This document shows positions 53,501-63,100 of a stretch of DNA of 64,000 nucleotides, piece after piece. The stretch is from Pedobacter kyonggii (lineage in GTDB: Bacteria; Bacteroidota; Bacteroidia; Sphingobacteriales; Sphingobacteriaceae). The notes below the pieces were generated by a model that had not been told where the DNA came from, ran no database searches, and worked only from the letters and a program-made list of their open reading frames with translations. Location: assembly GCF_004310665.1 (NCBI RefSeq), contig NZ_SIXF01000004.1:1-64000 (forward strand), written 5' to 3'. The position numbers and the translations under genes were made by a program. Within the stretch, counting starts at the first letter, position 1, and each line of letters begins with the position of its first letter.

Positions 53501-54487
53501 ATGTGTTGCAGTAGTTCAATCGAAAGAGATAAAGCATTAATGGGTGAGCCTGAAGCGTTCGATATCAGTGCGGTAAAGGGAATGAAATTCTTCGACCCAC
53601 ATGTTCACATGACTTCGAGAACAACAGACGATTACCAGGCGATGGCCGATGCAGGAGTTGTTGCTTTGATAGAACCCGCATTTTGGCTGGGGCAGCCACG
53701 TACCGGATTGGATAGTTTTAGAGATTATTACAGTAGCCTGATCGGCTGGGAGCGCTTCCGCTCTTCCCAATTTGGCATTAAACATTATTGTACCATTGGT
53801 CTTAACTCAAGAGAAGCCAACAATGAAAGCCTGGCAGAGCAGGTAATGGAAATATTACCCTTGTTTATCTATAAAGAAGGCGTAGTTGGCATAGGCGAAA
53901 TCGGCTTTGACGATCAGACTGCAGCCGAAGAAAAATATTACAGATTACAACTTCAGCTTGCTAAAGAAGCAGGTTTGCCAGTACAGGTACATACACCACA
54001 CCGCGATAAGAAAAAAGGCACACAACGCAGTATGGATATTGCTTTGGAGCATGGCCTTGATCCTTATCGCGTAATTATCGACCATAATAATGAAGAGACG
54101 GTAAAAGAGGTTTTAGATAGAGGCTTTTGGGCTGCTTTTACCATTTATCCGTTTACTAAAATGGGTAACGAGCGCATGGTAGAAGTTGTAAAACAATATG
54201 GCGCAGAGCGTATTATGGTAAATTCTGCTGCCGATTGGGGCATCAGCGATCCTTTAGCCGTACCAAAAACCGCTGCTTTAATGAAAATGCGTGGTTTAAG
54301 CAATGAGGATATTGAGCTGGTTACTTACCGCAATGCGATTACCGCATTTGCGCAGAGCGGACAGCTGGATGAAGCCGATTTTAATGCGCAAAAAAATGTA
54401 GACCTTACCGAGAAATTCGAAGGTAATACCATTTTGCGTGGCGGACAACAGCCAAGAACAGATAAATCGTCTATCATCATTAGCTAA
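53501..54487 (+). CDS. eboB: TatD-like metal-dependent hydrolase (EboB position)
   Basis: A 328-residue amidohydrolase-superfamily TIM barrel of the TatD type. Metal ligands are evident: FFDPHVHMTS (HxH), GEIGFDD (Glu), PVQVHTPHRDK (His), VIIDHNNEET (His) and NSAADWGISDP (Asp). TatD enzymes are nucleases or hydrolases; the substrate here is unknown. It is the second gene of the colinear ebo set. The N-terminus begins with MCCSSSIERDKA, with a Cys pair, and has no signal peptide. Confidence 0.9.
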   Translation: MCCSSSIERDKALMGEPEAFDISAVKGMKFFDPHVHMTSRTTDDYQAMADAGVVALIEPAFWLGQPRTGLDSFRDYYSSLIGWERFRSSQFGIKHYCTIGLNSREANNESLAEQVMEILPLFIYKEGVVGIGEIGFDDQTAAEEKYYRLQLQLAKEAGLPVQVHTPHRDKKKGTQRSMDIALEHGLDPYRVIIDHNNEETVKEVLDRGFWAAFTIYPFTKMGNERMVEVVKQYGAERIMVNSAADWGISDPLAVPKTAALMKMRGLSNEDIELVTYRNAITAFAQSGQLDEADFNAQKNVDLTEKFEGNTILRGGQQPRTDKSSIIIS

Positions 54488-54491
54488 AGTA

Positions 54492-55376
54492 TTGAAAAAA
54501 ATAATTGTCTATCTGCGCATGATGCGCCCTGCCAATATTGTTACATCAGTAGCCGATATTTTAGCAGGAATTGCCATTTCTGGTGTCTTAAGTAGTGGGT
54601 TGTCTATTCCATGGCTATCTATTGTGTTTTTGGCTGCATCAACAGCTTGTTTGTATGGAGGAGGAATCGTTTTTAACGATGTTTTTGATGCCGACCTGGA
54701 TAAAATAGAACGCCCGGAGCGGGCCATTCCGAGTGGTTTGATCAGTTTGCAGAACGCTACCGTTTTAGGTAGTCTGTTACTCTTGGGCGGTATTGCATTA
54801 GCTGTATTAAATAGTTTAACATCGGGATTATTGGCCCTTTTGGTGGCCGTTTTTGCTTTGTTTTATAACAAATTTAGTAAACACCATTCTTTTTTTGGCC
54901 CTTTGAATATGGGTTTATGTCGCGGGTTTAACTTGCTGCTGGGTTTGAGTATTGTGCCAGCAATGCTTTGCAATCATTATTATTTGGCCGTTATTCCGGT
55001 AATTTATATTTTTTCGATCACCATGACCAGCCGTGGCGAAGTACACGGAGGCCATGCTAAAAACTTATATCTGGCCGCCTTGCTGTATGCAATCGTGATC
55101 TGCGCTATTGCTTATTTTGCTTTTGTTAACGATAGGTTGCTGTGGTCGCTGCTGTTTCTGCTTCCTTTTACCTTTATGATTTTCAGCCCACTTTTAAAAG
55201 CAATAAAGGAGCCCATTGGTAAAAATATCGGCGCGGCAGTAAAAGCTGGCGTAATTTCACTTATTTTGATGGATGCAGCATGGGCGGTAACTTTCGATGC
55301 GCTTATTTTGGCTTTTATCATTGCAGCTTTATTGCCATTATCCATGTGGCTTTCTAAATTATTCGCCGTTACTTAA
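54492..55376 (+). CDS. eboC: UbiA-like prenyltransferase EboC
   Basis: A polytopic UbiA-family prenyltransferase (about 294 residues, eight or nine helices). The first Asp-rich motif is NDVFDADLDKIERPERAIPSG and the N-terminal signature MRPANIVTSVADILAGIA is typical of EboC. The second Asp motif of UbiA proteins (DxxxD) is not obvious. No ATG lies at the expected start: candidates are GTG at 54438 (inside eboB), TTG at 54492 (five bases after the eboB stop) and ATG at 54519, which would cut into the first helix. I give the TTG start. It presumably transfers an isoprenoid to a small aromatic or cyclitol acceptor at the inner membrane. Confidence 0.88.
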   Translation: MKKIIVYLRMMRPANIVTSVADILAGIAISGVLSSGLSIPWLSIVFLAASTACLYGGGIVFNDVFDADLDKIERPERAIPSGLISLQNATVLGSLLLLGGIALAVLNSLTSGLLALLVAVFALFYNKFSKHHSFFGPLNMGLCRGFNLLLGLSIVPAMLCNHYYLAVIPVIYIFSITMTSRGEVHGGHAKNLYLAALLYAIVICAIAYFAFVNDRLLWSLLFLLPFTFMIFSPLLKAIKEPIGKNIGAAVKAGVISLILMDAAWAVTFDALILAFIIAALLPLSMWLSKLFAVT

Positions 55377-55403
55377 CCATCAAACACACATTCTCAAATT
55401 GAT

Positions 55404-56567
55404 ATGGAACATTTACATCAATCCTTTACCGTACAATATAATTATAATGTTTTCTTTACTTCATCGCTTTTTTTGCCTGAAAACGAACTGTTGAACAGTT
55501 TTTTAGTTAACCTAAATCCGGCTGTTGCAGTTAAGAAGATCTTGTTTGTAATAGATGAAGGTGTAGCAAATGCACACAAAGACCTTAATACCCAGATTAA
55601 AACCTATTTTTCAAAATATCCTCAAACACAGCTGATTCAGGATATCCTGATCATCCCCGGGGGAGAACAGGTGAAAAACGATACTAAATATTTTGATCAG
55701 GTATTGGAAGCCATCAATGTTCATGGGATCGACAGGCATTCGTTTGTTGCTGCCATTGGTGGTGGTGCTGTGCTCGATATGGTGGGCTATGCAGCTACTG
55801 TGGCACACCGAGGTATTAAACACATCAGGATTCCAAGTACTGTGCTTTCGCAGAATGATTCGGGTGTTGGCGTTAAAAACGGCATTAATTATTTCAATAA
55901 AAAGAACTTTTTAGGCACCTTTTCGCCACCGGTTGCAGTTTTTAATGATGAGGTATTTTTAAGCACCTTATCTGATCGAGATTGGCGTTCGGGTATTGCT
56001 GAAGCAATTAAAGTGGCATTGATTAAAGACCGCGGGTTTTTTGAGTGGCTGGAAGCAAACGCTGTGGCGCTTGCACAGCGGGATATCACAGCCATGAACT
56101 ACCAGATCTGGAAATGCGCAAAACTCCACATGGAGCATATCCGCAGTGCCGATCCTTTTGAAAACGGTTCGGCACGACCGTTGGATTTTGGCCATTGGAG
56201 TGCCCATAAACTAGAATACCTGACCAATTTTGAAGTGAGGCATGGTGAAGCCGTTGCCATGGGTATAGCCTTAGATGCCGTATATTCCAATTTATCCGGC
56301 AGGATCAGTACTGAGGATGCACAAAGGGTAATCACCCTGATCCAGCAACTTGGTTTCGAATTAACGCATCCTTTGTTACAGGTTACCGAAGGTAATAGCC
56401 CAATTTTACAGGGACTGGAAGAATTTAGGGAGCATCTTGGTGGAGAGCTTACCATCACCTTACTTACAGGCCTGGGTAGTGGAGAGGAAGTTCACGAAAT
56501 TGATGCCGACATTTTAAAACGAGCTGTCGAGATTTTAAATAACCAAACAGCTATTATTCAACATTAA
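55404..56567 (+). CDS. eboD: 3-dehydroquinate-synthase-like sugar phosphate cyclase EboD
   Basis: A 387-residue NAD-dependent sugar-phosphate-cyclase-family protein. Motifs align with DHQ synthase: IPGGEQVKND, GGGAVLDMVGYAA, STVLSQNDSGVGVKNGIN, KNFLGTFSPP, GIAEAIKVALI, RPLDFGHWSAHKLE and RHGEAVAMGI. Zn ligands (Glu in GIAEA, His in FGHW, His in RHGEA) are kept, but the RPLDFGH block has Asp where DHQS has Asn, and NDSGVGVK differs from the DHQS form DSSVGGK. The N-terminus (residues 1-60) is also longer. It therefore probably cyclises a sugar phosphate other than DAHP; the true shikimate aroB is expected elsewhere. Confidence 0.88.
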   Translation: MEHLHQSFTVQYNYNVFFTSSLFLPENELLNSFLVNLNPAVAVKKILFVIDEGVANAHKDLNTQIKTYFSKYPQTQLIQDILIIPGGEQVKNDTKYFDQVLEAINVHGIDRHSFVAAIGGGAVLDMVGYAATVAHRGIKHIRIPSTVLSQNDSGVGVKNGINYFNKKNFLGTFSPPVAVFNDEVFLSTLSDRDWRSGIAEAIKVALIKDRGFFEWLEANAVALAQRDITAMNYQIWKCAKLHMEHIRSADPFENGSARPLDFGHWSAHKLEYLTNFEVRHGEAVAMGIALDAVYSNLSGRISTEDAQRVITLIQQLGFELTHPLLQVTEGNSPILQGLEEFREHLGGELTITLLTGLGSGEEVHEIDADILKRAVEILNNQTAIIQH

Positions 56568-56570
56568 GCT

Positions 56571-57776
56571 ATGAAATTAACTTCCGGACATTTAACCTTC
56601 TGTACCAATATTTATGCAGGCGAAAACTGGAAGGCACATTTTGCCGTGCTGAAAGATAGTTTTCCGGTATTAAAAAAACAATTATCACCAGAAGCACCGA
56701 TGGGTATAGGTTTGCGCCTTTCCAATCTCGCCAGTATCGAATTGCTGGAAGAAAATCATCTGGAAACATTTAAGCAATGGCTTGTACAGGAAGGTGGATA
56801 TGTTTTTACCATGAACGGATTTCCATATGGCGGTTTTCATCATGTCAGGGTTAAAGATCAGGTACATGCGCCCGATTGGACGACGAGAGATCGTGTTGAA
56901 TATACACTCCGTTTAGCCGAAATTCTTTCGCAGTTACTCCCGGAAGGTATGGATGGGGGCATTTCGACTTCGCCATTAAGCTACAAACCTTGGTTTAAGG
57001 ATGCTTTAGAAAGAGAAAAAGCCACAGTTACGGCAAGTACACATATTTTAGAAGTCGCCGAAGGCTTAGATAAAATCTATAAAAAAACAGATAAAATCAT
57101 CCATCTCGATATCGAACCAGAACCTGATGGCTTTCTAGAATCCGGTCCCGAATTTATAAACTGGTTTGAAAACGAACTTTTACCAATTGGAAATACCTAT
57201 TTTTTGGATCGATTGAATTTAAATGCAGTTGATGCAGGAAATCTGATCAAAATGCATATCCGTTTGTGTTATGATGTTTGTCATTTCGCAATTGGTTACG
57301 AACCTCATACCGCCATCATCAATGAACTGCAGGAGAAAGGTATTCAGATTGGAAAAATCCAGATCAGTGCCGCATTGAAAGCGAAATTACCTGCATCTGT
57401 TTCAGAAAGAACAGCCGTATTGGCTCAATTAGGCCGTTTTGATGAACCTACTTATCTCCATCAGGTAATTGCACGAAAAAATGATGGTTCGCTGTTGCGT
57501 TATCCTGACCTTGCGGATGCACTGGCAGAAGGTGAAAATCCTGAAGTAGAGGAGTGGCGGGCACATTTTCATGTACCTATTTTTGTTGAAGATATGGGTT
57601 TGATCCAATCTACACAATCGGATATTACCGAAGTATTAAACCTGCAAAAAAATAACCCTTTTACCGCTCATTTGGAAGTAGAAACCTATACCTGGGAAGT
57701 TTTACCAACAGCTTTAAAAGCGCCTTTAAACGATTCAATTATCAGGGAACTGGCTTGGGTTAAAAATTTATTATAA
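56571..57776 (+). CDS. eboE: TIM-barrel metabolite traffic protein EboE
   Basis: A 401-residue xylose-isomerase-like TIM-barrel protein of the EboE family: LTFCTNIYAGENWKAHFAVL, GIGLRLSNLASIELL, FPYGGFHHVRVKDQVHAPDW, STSPLSYKPWF, LDIEPEPDGFLESGPEFI and LCYDVCHFAIGYE. The Glu/Asp/His pattern is like that of metal-dependent sugar isomerases. No signal peptide is apparent. It starts three bases after the eboD stop. The reaction is unknown. Confidence 0.92.
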   Translation: MKLTSGHLTFCTNIYAGENWKAHFAVLKDSFPVLKKQLSPEAPMGIGLRLSNLASIELLEENHLETFKQWLVQEGGYVFTMNGFPYGGFHHVRVKDQVHAPDWTTRDRVEYTLRLAEILSQLLPEGMDGGISTSPLSYKPWFKDALEREKATVTASTHILEVAEGLDKIYKKTDKIIHLDIEPEPDGFLESGPEFINWFENELLPIGNTYFLDRLNLNAVDAGNLIKMHIRLCYDVCHFAIGYEPHTAIINELQEKGIQIGKIQISAALKAKLPASVSERTAVLAQLGRFDEPTYLHQVIARKNDGSLLRYPDLADALAEGENPEVEEWRAHFHVPIFVEDMGLIQSTQSDITEVLNLQKNNPFTAHLEVETYTWEVLPTALKAPLNDSIIRELAWVKNLL

Positions 57777-57784
57777 ATAAGAAC

Positions 57785-59134
57785 ATGCATAAAACAGTTG
57801 TTATCGATATCGTAGCCCTATCTGCTTCCGTAATTGGAGCGCATACACCTTTTCTTCAGAAATATATTGCTGAAAACCAATTAACTACCATAGAACCCTT
57901 ATTGCCTGCAGTTACAACGGCGGTGCAGTCGAGTTATCTTACAGGTAAATATCCATCAGAAAATGGTATTGTAGGGAATGGATGGTACGATCATGCTGAT
58001 GCGGAAATTAAATTCTGGAAACAGTCTAACAAACTGGTAAATGCGGAAAAAATATGGGATCAGGCTAAAAAGGAAGATCCGAATTTTACCTGTGCCAATA
58101 TGTTCTGGTGGTACAACATGTATTCAACAGCCGACTTTTCGGTAACACCACGGCCAAATTACCTTGCCGATGGCCGTAAACTGCCCGACTGTTATTCGCA
58201 ACCTGCCGAATTGCGGGACCATTTACAGGCTAAACTGGGGCAATTTCCTTTGTTTCAGTTTTGGGGCCCTGGCGCAAATATTAAATCAACAAAATGGATT
58301 GCAGATGCCTCAATGGAAACTGAAAAGCTGCACAATCCTACGCTTACTTTAATTTATTTACCACATTTAGATTACTGCCTGCAAAAGTTTGGCCCTGAGC
58401 TGGATAAAATCAGTACAGAACTGAAGGAAATCGATCAGGTGGTAGAAGAATTGGTGCGTTTTTACGAAAGCAGGGGTGCTCGCATCATTTTACTTTCCGA
58501 ATATGGCATTTCGCCTGTAGATAAACCGATCTACCTTAACCGTTTGTTCAGGGAAAACGGTCTGATCCAGATCCGTGAAGAAAGAGGGCTGGAATTGCTT
58601 GATCCAGGTGCTTCAAAAGCTTTTGTCGTAGCCGACCACCAGGTAGCGCATGTTTATATCAACGATAAAAGTGTAACAGAGCAGGTAAAAGCCTTACTGA
58701 AAAATGTACCTGATATCGAATTGGTGCTTGATCAGGCAGAACAGGAGAAACACCACATTAATCACGAACGTTCTGGCGATCTGGTTCTTATGGCGAAGGA
58801 AAACAGTTGGTTTACCTATTATTTCTGGCTGGATGATGCCAAAGCACCCGATTATGCTAGGGTAGTTGATATCCATAAAAAACCGGGTTACGATCCCGTA
58901 GAAATGTTCATGACCTCTAAATTGAGGGCAGGCTATAAACTTTTAAGAAAGAAAGCCGGCTTCCGTTATGTGATGGATGTAATTCCACTCGATGCTACAC
59001 TGGTGAAAGGGTCGCATGGCAGCATTAATGTAGCCGATAAATTTAAACCTGTTTTGGTTACTTCAAAAGCAATTGATAAAACCTTACATGCACCAGATGT
59101 TTATCAGGTGATATGGGATAGTTTAATAGCTTAA
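57785..59134 (+). CDS. eboF: Alkaline-phosphatase-fold (nucleotide pyrophosphatase-like) protein EboF
   Basis: A 449-residue phosphodiesterase/alkaline phosphatase-superfamily enzyme. Catalytic nucleophile region PAVTTAVQSSYLTGKYPSE contains T44/T45; further metal-ligand motifs are NGWYDH, LIYLPHLDYCLQ (Asp/His), LLSEYGISPV and KGSHGSINV (His). It starts eight bases after eboE and has no evident signal peptide. It probably removes a phosphate or nucleotide group from the pathway intermediate. Confidence 0.9.
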   Translation: MHKTVVIDIVALSASVIGAHTPFLQKYIAENQLTTIEPLLPAVTTAVQSSYLTGKYPSENGIVGNGWYDHADAEIKFWKQSNKLVNAEKIWDQAKKEDPNFTCANMFWWYNMYSTADFSVTPRPNYLADGRKLPDCYSQPAELRDHLQAKLGQFPLFQFWGPGANIKSTKWIADASMETEKLHNPTLTLIYLPHLDYCLQKFGPELDKISTELKEIDQVVEELVRFYESRGARIILLSEYGISPVDKPIYLNRLFRENGLIQIREERGLELLDPGASKAFVVADHQVAHVYINDKSVTEQVKALLKNVPDIELVLDQAEQEKHHINHERSGDLVLMAKENSWFTYYFWLDDAKAPDYARVVDIHKKPGYDPVEMFMTSKLRAGYKLLRKKAGFRYVMDVIPLDATLVKGSHGSINVADKFKPVLVTSKAIDKTLHAPDVYQVIWDSLIA

Positions 59135-59160
59135 GTTTACTTCGCATTAAACCAGTTTAA

Positions 59161-59469
59161 ATGTCAAAAAAAATAATCATTTTCATTATTCTTTTAGGAT
59201 CGTTTCTGGCGATTAATTTATTTATTTTCAAAAGGCACGAAAATAGTTTGATAAATAGCGCATTTAAAGGACGAATTGATAGTTTAGAAATCGGAGATAA
59301 AGGTATTCCTTCAGTATATGTTAATGGAGAACGCTTCCATTTAACAGTTCTGGGCAGAGAATTTAACTACACCGTTAAAAAAGGAGACTTTATCTTGAAA
59401 AACTCTGGAGAATCAAAATACAAAATTGTTAGGAAGAATACGAATAGGGTTCTGAATTTTGAGTTTTAA
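59161..59469 (+). CDS. Small membrane-anchored protein downstream of eboF
   Basis: A 102-residue protein with an N-terminal hydrophobic helix (KKIIIFIILLGSFLAINLFI) and a small beta-rich domain (VYVNGERFHLTVLGREFNYT, GDFILKNSGESKYKIV). It starts 26 bases after eboF in the same direction, so it may be the last gene of the operon. No family is recognised. The domain would face the periplasm if the helix is an uncleaved signal anchor. Confidence 0.55.
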   Translation: MSKKIIIFIILLGSFLAINLFIFKRHENSLINSAFKGRIDSLEIGDKGIPSVYVNGERFHLTVLGREFNYTVKKGDFILKNSGESKYKIVRKNTNRVLNFEF

Positions 59470-59681
59470 ATTTAGAATAACTGAACACTTGGGCTATTCT
59501 GTAATTCTGGTTTAATCTATTTGTATGAGCTCTTTTAGTTTTTATCCCTTTAGGCAATAATCACTAGACCATTTCCATAGATTGCTTCGGCTCGCTTATA
59601 TCCAATCTCGTAACAACGCGAAATTATATAATATATATCTAATTTTGCTTACGATATAGACTGGAATGGTATTAGCTATTT

Positions 59682-60083
59682 TTACTTTTCCCTCACGAAA
59701 CGGTATCCACAACCCTCAATACAGGGAGGATTAAGTTGAAGCGATTTTGCCGAAACTTTGTAATAATAAGTCAACGGCATTTTGTAAGTGTTGCTGTAAA
59801 CCTCCATTTTTACACTATCCAAAATCCTGAATGAAAATAAATCTGGAAGGGCATCCCCTTTAAATTTCCCAGCTTTATCTGCCGATTTTTCTAAAGTAAG
59901 ATATTTAATTTCACCATTTACTTTTGTATACTTACCCTTTCCATTACCAATATCAAACATGGTTTCCGTCAGCTTCCATTTGCCGTAAACTTCGCTCGGC
60001 CCTTCATTATTGTTGTCTGATTTTTTGCAGGATACATCAATAATGCCTGCAACCGTTAAAAGGAGTACTATTATCTTTTTCAT
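59682..60083 (-). CDS. Lipocalin-like lipoprotein
   Basis: A 133-residue lipoprotein (signal IIVLLLTVAGIIDVSCKK, lipobox VSC) with a lipocalin-like start YGKWKLTETMFDIGNGKG and a single beta-barrel-like domain. Two Cys near the end (PPCIEGCGYRF) could form a disulfide. Such proteins are frequent in Bacteroidota and bind small ligands. It follows the RND pump gene by 88 bases; whether it is part of the efflux operon is unclear. Confidence 0.7.
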   Translation of the reverse strand: MKKIIVLLLTVAGIIDVSCKKSDNNNEGPSEVYGKWKLTETMFDIGNGKGKYTKVNGEIKYLTLEKSADKAGKFKGDALPDLFSFRILDSVKMEVYSNTYKMPLTYYYKVSAKSLQLNPPCIEGCGYRFVREK

Positions 60084-60171
60084 AAAGCTTTAATTTACAG
60101 CTTATACGGTGCAGAGAACCAAAACGCTACTGAAAAGCTGTTTTGTCGTTGATTAAACATTGAAATCCATC

Positions 60172-63100
60172 TTACATTTTTACATCTCTCATCGCTTTAT
60201 GTACCTTTCTCCTGTACGACCAATAAAATACAATTGGATACACAAAAAGGTTAAATAAGGTATTGGTAATTAACCCACCGATAACTACAATGGCCAAAGG
60301 TTTAGAGGCTTCGGAACCGATTCCGGTAGAAAGTGCTGCAGGCATTAAACCAATAGCGGCCATTAAAGCCGTCATTAATACGGGCCTGAATCTACTGGCA
60401 ATTCCATCGCGCATGGCATCGGTAAATGTCCAGCTGGGGTGGTGTTTCAACTCGGCAATGTTGGTTTTGAAACGGGTGATAAGAATTACACCATTTTGTA
60501 CGCAGATCCCGAATAATGCTATAAAACCTATGCCTGCTGAAATGTTAAAGTTTACACCAGCAGCTAAAAGTGCCAATATACCACCAATCATGGCAAAGGG
60601 AACATTATTCAACACCAATAAAGCATCTCTGATATTGCCGAAAAGCACAAACAAAATAAAAAATATCAGTAATAAACTTACCGGAACTGCCTGTGCTAAC
60701 CTGGCAATAGCCCTTTGCTGGTTTTCAAAATCTCCCGCCCATTCCAGTTGATAACCTTGTGGTAATTTGATTTTTGCATTTACTTTTTCCTGTGCTTCGG
60801 CAATTACGCTGCCCATATCACGACCTCTGATCGAGAATTTAATCGCTCCATAACGTTTGTGCTTATCACGATAGATCATACTTGGCCCGGTAATTTTACG
60901 GATGCTCGAGATTTCGCCCAATTGAACATTTGAACCCGATAGTGTAGGCATACGTAATTTACTGATGGAACTTTCGTCGTTCCTGAAATCTTCGGGATAA
61001 CGGATGATGAGATCAAATTTGCGTTCACCTTCATAAATCTGCGTAGCGGCTTTACCACCGATCGCCATTTCGATCACTGCATTGGCATCAGCTGTTCTTA
61101 CGCCATATAAGGCCATTTTTTTCTGATCGAGGTTAATCTGTAGTTCCGGTTGCCCCAAATTCCTGAGTATGCCTAAATCTTCAATACCTTCTACCGTTTT
61201 TAAAATATTTTCTATTTTTTCCTCTTCCTCTTCAATGTACTCGAAGTTTTCGCCAAACAGCTTAACTACAATCGACCCCTTTACACCCGAAACTGCTTCT
61301 TCTACATTGTCTGATATCGGTTGAGAAAAATTCAGGCTAATGCCCGGAAAACTCTTTAATTTCTCCTGCATACGCTCAATCAACTGTTCTTTGGTTTGTT
61401 TGCGCTTCCATTCTTTACGGGGGTAAATATCCACGTGGAATTCCATATTGTAAAAACCCGTTGCATCCGTTCCATCGTTTGGCCGGCCGGTTTGCGACAT
61501 TACCTGTTTTACCTCTTCGAAACTTAAAAAGATCTTCCGCATTTCGTTCGAAAGCTTTTTGGTTTCATTTAAAGAAATGCTCAATGGACCAGTAGCACGC
61601 ACATAAATAGAGCCTTCATCCAAACTTGGCAAAAATTCTGTCCCCAAAAATTTAAAACTAAAAACACCTAAAAATAGCACTACAATAGAAATTCCAAAAA
61701 CCAGTTTCTTTTTTTTGAAACAGAGATCGTAAAATTTAAGTGTTGCTTTGGTAATCCATTCTAAAAAGATATTGTGTTTCTCTTTTACATCCTTTTTTAG
61801 AAGTACGCTGGCCATGGCGGGTACAAGTGTGAAGGTTAAGATTAAAGCACCCAATAAGGCAAAACTTAAAGTCCAGGCCAGGGGAGAGAACATTTTACCT
61901 TCCACTTTTTCGAAGGTAAAAATGGGGAGCAAACCGGTAATAATGATCAGTTTGGCAAATAAAATCCCTTTCCCGTTTTCGAGACAGGCTTTTTTTATAA
62001 AGCCGAGTTTGCTCATTTTATTAAACTTTTCCATGCCCAGTTTTTTTGCTTTTACATCTAACACGACGAAAATTCCTTCAACCATTACTACTGCCCCGTC
62101 TATAATGATTCCGAAATCAATTGCACCCATAGAAAGCAGGTTGGCCGGCATGCCTTTTAATTTGAGGCAGATAAACGCAAAAAGAAGTGCTAATGGAATG
62201 ATAATAGAAACGATTAAGGTAGTGCGCCAATCGGCCATGAAGAGGAATACGATCAGGGTAACAAATAAAATCCCCTCAAGCATGTTGCCCATCACTGTGT
62301 GTATAGAATAATTAATCAGATCTTCGCGGTCGTAGAAGGGTTTGATTTTCACATCATCAGGCAAAATACTGGCATTGATTGTATTTATTTTTTCTTTCAG
62401 TCTGGCAATTACTTCACTTGGATTACCGCCTTTCCTCATCACAATAATGCCTTCAACCACATCTGGATCTTTATCACGGCCAACTTGTCCCAACCGTGGC
62501 AAAGCCGATTCGGCTACATCGGCAATGGTTTTAACATAAACTGGAGTGCCATTAATATTGTCAACCACTACATTTCTGATTTCATCAATATTATTGAGCA
62601 CACCAATACCCCGTACCACATAAGCCTGACCACTTTGTACAATTACATCGCCACCTACATTGATATTACTTTTAGATACCGCTTCGAAGAGTTCCGTTGC
62701 GCTCACGCCATATTGGATGGCTTTTTGTGGATCAACAGTAATCTGGTAGGTTTTTACCTCCCCACCAAAACTTACTACATCGGCAATGCCCGAAACGGAT
62801 AATAATTCTCTTTGTATCACCCAGTCTTGTAAGGTTTTTAACTCGCGCACAGATTTTATATCGCTAGATAAGGTATAACGGAATATCTCGCCAGTAGGCC
62901 CATAAGGTGGCTGTACTTCTGGCTGGATTCCTTCGGGCAGATTGGCTTCTTCCAGGTGGTTGTTTACTTGCACCCGTGCTTCGGCATAATCTACATCATC
63001 TTCAAAACTTACTTTTACAATCGAAAGGCCAAATAATGAAGAAGAGCGGATACTGGTACGCTTTTCTGTAGGGTTCATGGCAATCTCCAAAGGTCTGCTT

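Noticed and set aside
55404-56567. Calling eboD the shikimate-pathway aroB
   Set aside because: It is embedded in the ebo set, lacks neighbouring shikimate genes and has an Asn-to-Asp change in the active-site block.
60263-60751. 162-codon plus-strand frame inside the RND pump gene
   Set aside because: It is the complement of a strongly supported, full-length CzcA/CusA-type gene and has shadow-frame composition.
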